Made by a program: the position numbers and the translations under genes
The notes under the pieces: model-generated
Told to the model about the DNA's origin: nothing
The model's input: only the letters and a program-made list of their open reading frames with translations
Database searches by the model: none
Shown here: positions 51,201 through 54,318 of the stretch, piece after piece
How positions within the stretch are numbered: position 1 is the stretch's first letter
Layout of the letters: every line of letters starts with the position of its first letter
Assembly: GCA_947465495.1 (NCBI GenBank)
Contig: CANIAS010000015.1
Span: 1 to 54,318, forward strand
DNA length: 54,318 bases
Reading direction: 5' to 3'
Source of the DNA: Candidatus Pollutiaquabacter sp.
GTDB lineage: Bacteria > Bacteroidota > Bacteroidia > AKYH767-A > 2013-40CM-41-45

Positions 51201-52577
51201 TTGAAAATTCCTCCTTACGGATTTAAGTTACTTTGGGCAGATGCCCAGCCGTTGCAAGGCCCGCTTCACTTGCCGTTCAGCCTCGCTGATGCAGGTGGAT
51301 GTGTGAACCTATGGAAGCCTGATGCCGTTAGCTTATCTGATTCTCTTAGTTACGGAGCGATCTTATCGAATCTTTCATATGGTAGTAGTTACGATGGCGC
51401 AACAGATCATGTGTTATTTACTACTCCAACGCCACGGAAAACTAATCAGGAACTGCCAGCAGGAATTCTATTTATTAATGAATTACTCCCCATCAATGTC
51501 AACTCTGTGATGGATGATTTTAATGAACATGAATCATGGATCGAGATTTTTAATCCTGGTGCGGACACCATGGATTTGGCCGGCTGGTTCATTACGAATG
51601 ATGCGGGATATCGGGAAAAGTACAGATTCCCACATGGTAGTCCACAGACCATTGTTCCACCCGGCGCACATCTGCTGTTATGGGCCGATGGACAAATGGC
51701 GCAAGGACCCTTGCATTTGAATTTCCGGTTGACTGCCACCAATGGTTGTGTGATACTCTACAAGCCTGACGATTTCACGTATGGAGATGTCAAGTGTTAC
51801 ACGACTATTTCAGTCGACCATGCACTTGGACGTGCGTATGATGGTGGATATTCTTGGATTGATTTTTCGGTTCCAACACCAGGGGCTGTCAATTGGATTT
51901 TTACCGCTGAGCAGGTATTCATCAATGAAGTGCAGGCAGACAATCAATCTACTGTCAGCGATAATGTGGGAGAATACGAACCCTGGATTGAATTATATAA
52001 TCCGAATTCCGACACACTGGATTTGCGTGGATGGCTGCTCACAGATGATCCTGCGTTGATTGATAAGTACCGATTACCTTTCTCCAGTGATTCCTTGAAA
52101 ATTTCCCCCTACGGCTTCTTGCTTTTGTGGGCCGATAATAATGTGTCGCAAGGTGCACGTCACGTTGGATTTCGTCTGCCAAATTCACCGTCATGTGTTC
52201 GTTTGTCCAAGCCGGAACAATCTTTCGTGGATTCAGTTTGTTATTCGACCATGGCCACCGACGAGTCGTTTGGCCGTGTAAACGATGGCGCACCGTTTTG
52301 GCTATCGTTCAGCATTCCAACACCAGACTCAAACAACGTTGACCTTTCCAGTGAAGTAGTAGCATTGACAGGTAGTTCATTCACAGTATATCCCAATCCT
52401 GTGCATGGTGAATATCTACGTTTCAGTCGGGCAATTAGCTTTAGGATGTACGATATGCAAGGGAGGCAGGTTATTCGTGCTTTAGAGACACTGGAGTGTT
52501 CGGTAAATTCCCTGACCACCGGAATCTATCTCTTACGTACGGATGATAACATACAGGTTCGAATAATCGTTCAGTAA
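48246..52577 (+). CDS. T9SS-exported CotH-kinase protein with five lamin-tail domains
   Basis: Large surface protein of 1443 aa. Signal peptide MLKKSIFFLLFIMISTLSDA; lamin-tail domain 1 (about 20-160, VVINEMMANN, DWIELYN); chitobiase-type domain (about 175-270, RYTTDGSEPND); CotH kinase domain (about 285-640) with KLRAWGSDRGKALFRDAYA, YWGLQEIRERNR and the metal-binding-type WDMDNTAAYY near 557; a bacterial-repeat-like segment (725-765); then four more lamin-tail domains starting near 777, 925, 1074 and 1224; and a type IX sorting domain from VYPNPVHGEYLRF near 1380. CotH proteins in spores phosphorylate coat proteins; here it may act on surface partners. The start is the ATG opening the signal peptide. 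Confidence 0.9.
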   Translation: MLKKSIFFLLFIMISTLSDAQVVINEMMANNQNTTLDSDGDASDWIELYNTSATSVNLLGWTLSDNPDSLNKWTFPSQALAAGGYIRIWCSGKNRLTPSYHTNFSIDAKGEVVYLTAPTGVVIDNVGPVYMPMDISFGRYFNGSNNLLYLSVATPGFSNNSATTFVGALQVEPSFSIKGGYFSDSIYVGITHPDPTVTIRYTTDGSEPNDQSPIYTTPILVKSRAGDPNNYSNIRTCYNMHFWLPDWLPPLGEVFKCTTLRACAFKAGYLRSPIQTESYFVDHGMFTRYGKLPVVSLVSDPKNLFSDTTGIYVPGINYVPGTFQANYYLNWKRPANIEYFLPDGSQAVNSNFEISINGVSSQSSPQKGLNVNASSDYGASKFHHPVFEQTKGKAKYITDFDKIKLRAWGSDRGKALFRDAYAASFMHRTDLDYEAYQPCVVFIDGEYWGLQEIRERNRNSSFYEEHYLNNKQLDIIDLQTMQPIEGSATNWNTLRSFILNNNMADSVNFSQVQSNIDLNSFLLHYVFSIYLSRGDWPDQNESVWRASDGTGKWKWIMWDMDNTAAYYLNPWYDMFQQALIGTRGYGPSDLLVAFLANNQFKYDFINIYCDWMNTSFLPTLMQQRVDSMKAELSPYMAEYQNRWQTNYNWNNQTDSIKWWVGLRPQNCRLQLQSNFQLPLSKRLGLQVSDTLKGNIQVNTIRLDRNTPRTSNYTFPWAGYYYPGVPVPLTATAKPGYRFLHWLPTMDTSRTIYVQMTSDTLLTAVFDVDPNYHPFLPIVINEVQTSNLLTIADSYLEYDDWLELYNPNQDTIDIAGYYLTDNLVLPTRFRFAEGSDSTKIPPYGHLLVWADNDVEQGLLHTNFKFNASGDLLVLLKPDAETVEDSLQIPAIGNDLSYGRAYDGSESWIVFTSTTPSTTNMEIPASSLTINELMSSNTSNMTDEFSEYNDWIELYNPSADTVDFSGWFISDDPARPNKFRFGFEIDSLKIPPYGFKLLWADAQPLQGPLHLPFSLADAGGCVNLWKPDAVSLSDSLSYGAILSNLSYGSSYDGATDHVLFTTPTPRKTNQELPAGILFINELLPINVNSVMDDFNEHESWIEIFNPGADTMDLAGWFITNDAGYREKYRFPHGSPQTIVPPGAHLLLWADGQMAQGPLHLNFRLTATNGCVILYKPDDFTYGDVKCYTTISVDHALGRAYDGGYSWIDFSVPTPGAVNWIFTAEQVFINEVQADNQSTVSDNVGEYEPWIELYNPNSDTLDLRGWLLTDDPALIDKYRLPFSSDSLKISPYGFLLLWADNNVSQGARHVGFRLPNSPSCVRLSKPEQSFVDSVCYSTMATDESFGRVNDGAPFWLSFSIPTPDSNNVDLSSEVVALTGSSFTVYPNPVHGEYLRFSRAISFRMYDMQGRQVIRALETLECSVNSLTTGIYLLRTDDNIQVRIIVQ

Positions 52578-52704
52578 TCAATAAATCCGTCTTTCACACT
52601 TCAGCTTTTAGCTACTTTTATCCCAATGTGTCATCCATTCGGACATCAAATTCAGTCGTTGGGTACCCTGACGAAGAATCCGAATAATGAGTTAATTTAG
52701 CACC

Positions 52705-53997
52705 ATGAAATACCCCGCCATTGATTCTTCTCTTTTTAGTGAGAATCGTAAAAAGTACGTTGCCCATCTTTCTGAGAAGTCCATCGCTATTTTTAATAGC
52801 AACGATGAAATGCCGCGCAACGGCGATGCGAATTTTCTTTTTCGCCAGCAGTCGGATTTGTTTTGGTTGACCGGTATCGATCAGGAGCAGACCATTCTCG
52901 TGCTTGCACCGCATCATCCAATTTCTGAATACCGTGAATTGCTTTTTGTGCGCAAGACCAACGAGCACATTGCAGTGTGGGAAGGACATAAATACACCAA
53001 AGAAGAGGCGCGCGCTGCTTCAGGGATACAGTCGGTTTATTGGCTCGACGATTTTCAATCCCTCTTGCCTGTGCTGATGCACCATTCCGACAAAGTATAT
53101 CTTAATCTCAACGAAAACGATCGTTTCGTCACTGAAGTTCCTTACCGCGACCAGCGCTTTGCAGCATCGCTGCGAGAAAAATATCCGCACCATCAATACG
53201 AAAGGTCTGCACCTTTGATGGCCGCCTTACGTGTGATAAAGTCGGATACTGAAATCCAGTTAATGCGAACTGCTTGCGACATCACCGACAAAGCGTTCCG
53301 CCGAGTGCTTCGTTTCACACGTCCCGGAGTGAACGAATGTGAAATCGAAGCAGAGATCATCCATGAATTCATCCGTAACCGTGCGACGGGACATGCTTAC
53401 ACCCCCATCATTGCCAGCGGACCGAATGCTTGCGTGTTGCATTACAATGAAAACAACAAGGATTGCAAAGCAGGCGATGTGATCTTGCTCGACTTCGGTG
53501 CGGAATATGCCAATTATGCCGCGGATCTTAGTCGCAGCATTCCTGTCAGTGGTAAATTCAGCGCACGTCAGCGCGACGTATACAACGCGGTCTTGCGCGT
53601 GATGCGTGCCGCTCGCAAAATGCTTATGCCAGGAACCATCATTTCAAAATACCACGAGGAAGTTGGCTGGGTGATGCAGGAAGAGTTGATAAAACTTGGA
53701 TTGCTCGATGCGGAGGCCGTTAAGAAGCAAGATCCAAAGTCACCGCTATACAAGAAGTACTTCATGCACGGCACCTCCCATTTTCTGGGATTGGACGTGC
53801 ACGATATCGGCAGCCGTTACGAACCGCTGGAGTCAGGCATGGTACTGACTTGCGAGCCTGGAATCTATATTCCTGAAGAGGGATTAGGCATCCGTATCGA
53901 GAACGACATCCTCATCACCTCAAAGGGCCCCGTCGACTTGATGGAGCAGATTCCGATTGAAGTAGAGGAGATCGAAGAATTGATGTCTAGTAAGTAA
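52705..53997 (+). CDS. Xaa-Pro aminopeptidase (aminopeptidase P)
   Basis: Removes N-terminal residues before proline; cytoplasmic M24B peptidase with two metal ions. The 430-aa protein has an AMP_N domain (about 5-135, NRKKYVAHLSEKSIAIFNSN) and the pita-bread catalytic domain with ligands D263 (LLDFGAE), D274 (AADLSRS), H355 (HGTSHFLGLDVHD), E384 (CEPGIYI) and E399 (RIENDIL). All five ligands are intact. Upstream is TAATTTAG, one mismatch from a -7 box and 4 nt before the ATG. Last gene in the window; the repeat array begins 210 bp after its stop. Confidence 0.95.
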   Translation: MKYPAIDSSLFSENRKKYVAHLSEKSIAIFNSNDEMPRNGDANFLFRQQSDLFWLTGIDQEQTILVLAPHHPISEYRELLFVRKTNEHIAVWEGHKYTKEEARAASGIQSVYWLDDFQSLLPVLMHHSDKVYLNLNENDRFVTEVPYRDQRFAASLREKYPHHQYERSAPLMAALRVIKSDTEIQLMRTACDITDKAFRRVLRFTRPGVNECEIEAEIIHEFIRNRATGHAYTPIIASGPNACVLHYNENNKDCKAGDVILLDFGAEYANYAADLSRSIPVSGKFSARQRDVYNAVLRVMRAARKMLMPGTIISKYHEEVGWVMQEELIKLGLLDAEAVKKQDPKSPLYKKYFMHGTSHFLGLDVHDIGSRYEPLESGMVLTCEPGIYIPEEGLGIRIENDILITSKGPVDLMEQIPIEVEEIEELMSSK

Positions 53998-54151
53998 AGC
54001 GCTAGTTATTGCACATCCTTCTTAAGCTTTATCGACATGATGATGTGATGGATTTCACGGAGGAGTTTTTATCGGATAAAATTTGGCATCTCTCCAAATA
54101 ATAAATGTTGATTAGCAGGGTCACGCTACGACATATTTGTATCTGCCGCGA

Positions 54152-54173
54152 AATAAAAATCAGCGATTGCTGA
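54152..54173 (-). terminator. Possible intrinsic terminator for a minus-strand gene beyond the window
   Basis: Read on the minus strand: TCAGC-AATC-GCTGA stem-loop (54160-54173) followed by TTTTTATTT. Five base pairs is short, so this is tentative. Confidence 0.35.
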
Positions 54174-54196
54174 ACTTAACTTTTGGGTTTAGTTCA
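54171..54196. repeat. Imperfect 10-bp inverted repeat before the tandem array
   Basis: TGAACTTAAC and GTTTAGTTCA pair over ten positions with one mismatch around a 6-nt loop TTTTGG. It shares three bases with the neighbouring hairpin, so only one can form at a time. Confidence 0.6.
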
Positions 54197-54206
54197 TCAC
54201 TTCGCC

Positions 54207-54318
54207 GACCACCGACCACCGACCACCGACCAATCGACCACCGACCAATCGACCAATCGACCACCGACCAATCGACCACCGACCACCGACCACTGACCAC
54301 TGACCAATCGACCACCGA
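54207..54318. repeat. Mixed tandem array of GACCACC, GACCACT and GACCAATC units
   Basis: Fifteen contiguous units run off the right edge: three GACCACC, then GACCAATC, GACCACC, two GACCAATC, GACCACC, GACCAATC, two GACCACC, two GACCACT, GACCAATC, GACCACC and a partial GA. All begin GACCA and are 7 or 8 bp long (ten 7-mers, five 8-mers). The alternating unit length breaks any reading frame, so this is not a protein repeat. True length is unknown because the window ends inside it. Confidence 0.97.

Larger units (their letters stand above)
53998..54206. other. Non-coding stretch between aminopeptidase P and the repeat array
   Basis: No gene, RNA or promoter was recognised in most of this stretch. 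Two overlapping stem-loops occupy its right end (54160-54196), described separately. Confidence 0.6.

Noticed and set aside
54207-54318. CRISPR array
   Set aside because: Units are 7-8 bp and contiguous, with no unique spacers, and there are no cas genes.
1-54318. Mobile element, prophage or defence island
   Set aside because: No transposase, integrase, phage structural gene, terminal inverted repeat pair or known defence domain was seen, and base composition looks even across genes.

Overview
This 54.3 kb window is chromosomal DNA of a member of the Bacteroidota. The evidence is three secreted proteins with a C-terminal type IX secretion (T9SS/Por) sorting domain, the gliding lipoprotein GldH next to a PSP1/RicT protein, many short lipoproteins, start codons without Shine-Dalgarno sequences, and repeated Bacteroidota-type -7 promoter boxes (TAnnTTTG or TAnnTTCG) just upstream of start codons. 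There are no rRNA or tRNA genes, CRISPR array, phage genes or transposase that I could see. Order or family cannot be fixed from this sequence; a free-living, aerobic, non-Bacteroides lineage is likely.

Layout. 0.1-10.7 kb: lysyl-tRNA synthetase (-), bifunctional phosphoglucose/phosphomannose isomerase, DNA polymerase III delta', a DUF2490 protein (-), RicT with a 36-bp repeat tail overlapping gldH, pseudouridine synthase RluF, and a pair of M16 peptidases of which only the first has the zinc motif. A clear intrinsic terminator follows. 10.9-17.9 kb: a 788-aa T9SS cargo, penicillin-binding protein 1A, both subunits of succinyl-CoA:3-oxoacid CoA-transferase, and a family 2 glycosyltransferase. 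18.0-22.4 kb (all -): a double-ATPase peptide/nickel-type ABC protein, a HhH-GPD DNA glycosylase, a PolB-like 3'-5' exonuclease, an unrecognised 135-aa protein and LipB. A 370-bp AT-rich gap precedes a second T9SS cargo (22.7-24.3 kb).

24.3-29.7 kb (-) is a complete RND efflux operon (periplasmic adaptor, inner-membrane pump, outer-membrane channel). 29.8-39.9 kb holds a cyclase-family lipoprotein, an O-antigen-ligase/TPR protein, an alpha/beta-hydrolase lipoprotein divergent from a dipeptide epimerase, phosphoglycerate kinase, CvpA, an isopenicillin-N-synthase-like oxygenase convergent with a DUF3050 protein, and a TerB-DnaJ protein. 39.9-48.0 kb holds small conserved proteins, a periplasmic cyclophilin, PheS, a LolC/E-like permease, a methyltransferase, RbfA, an MsbA-type exporter, a GNAT acetyltransferase and a rhodanese lipoprotein. 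48.2-54.0 kb holds a 1443-aa CotH-kinase/lamin-tail T9SS cargo and an aminopeptidase P. The window ends inside a non-coding array of mixed GACCACC/GACCAATC units.

Most genes are core housekeeping, translation and envelope functions. The parts that deserve a second look are the short-repeat array at the right edge, the cluster of -7 boxes placed 4-6 nt before start codons (predicted leaderless mRNAs), the repeat-expanded RicT tail, the five-lamin-tail CotH protein, and two gene pairs of unknown metabolic purpose (hydrolase lipoprotein/dipeptide epimerase and 2OG-type oxygenase/DUF3050). I found no convincing wholly new multi-gene system such as a defence island.
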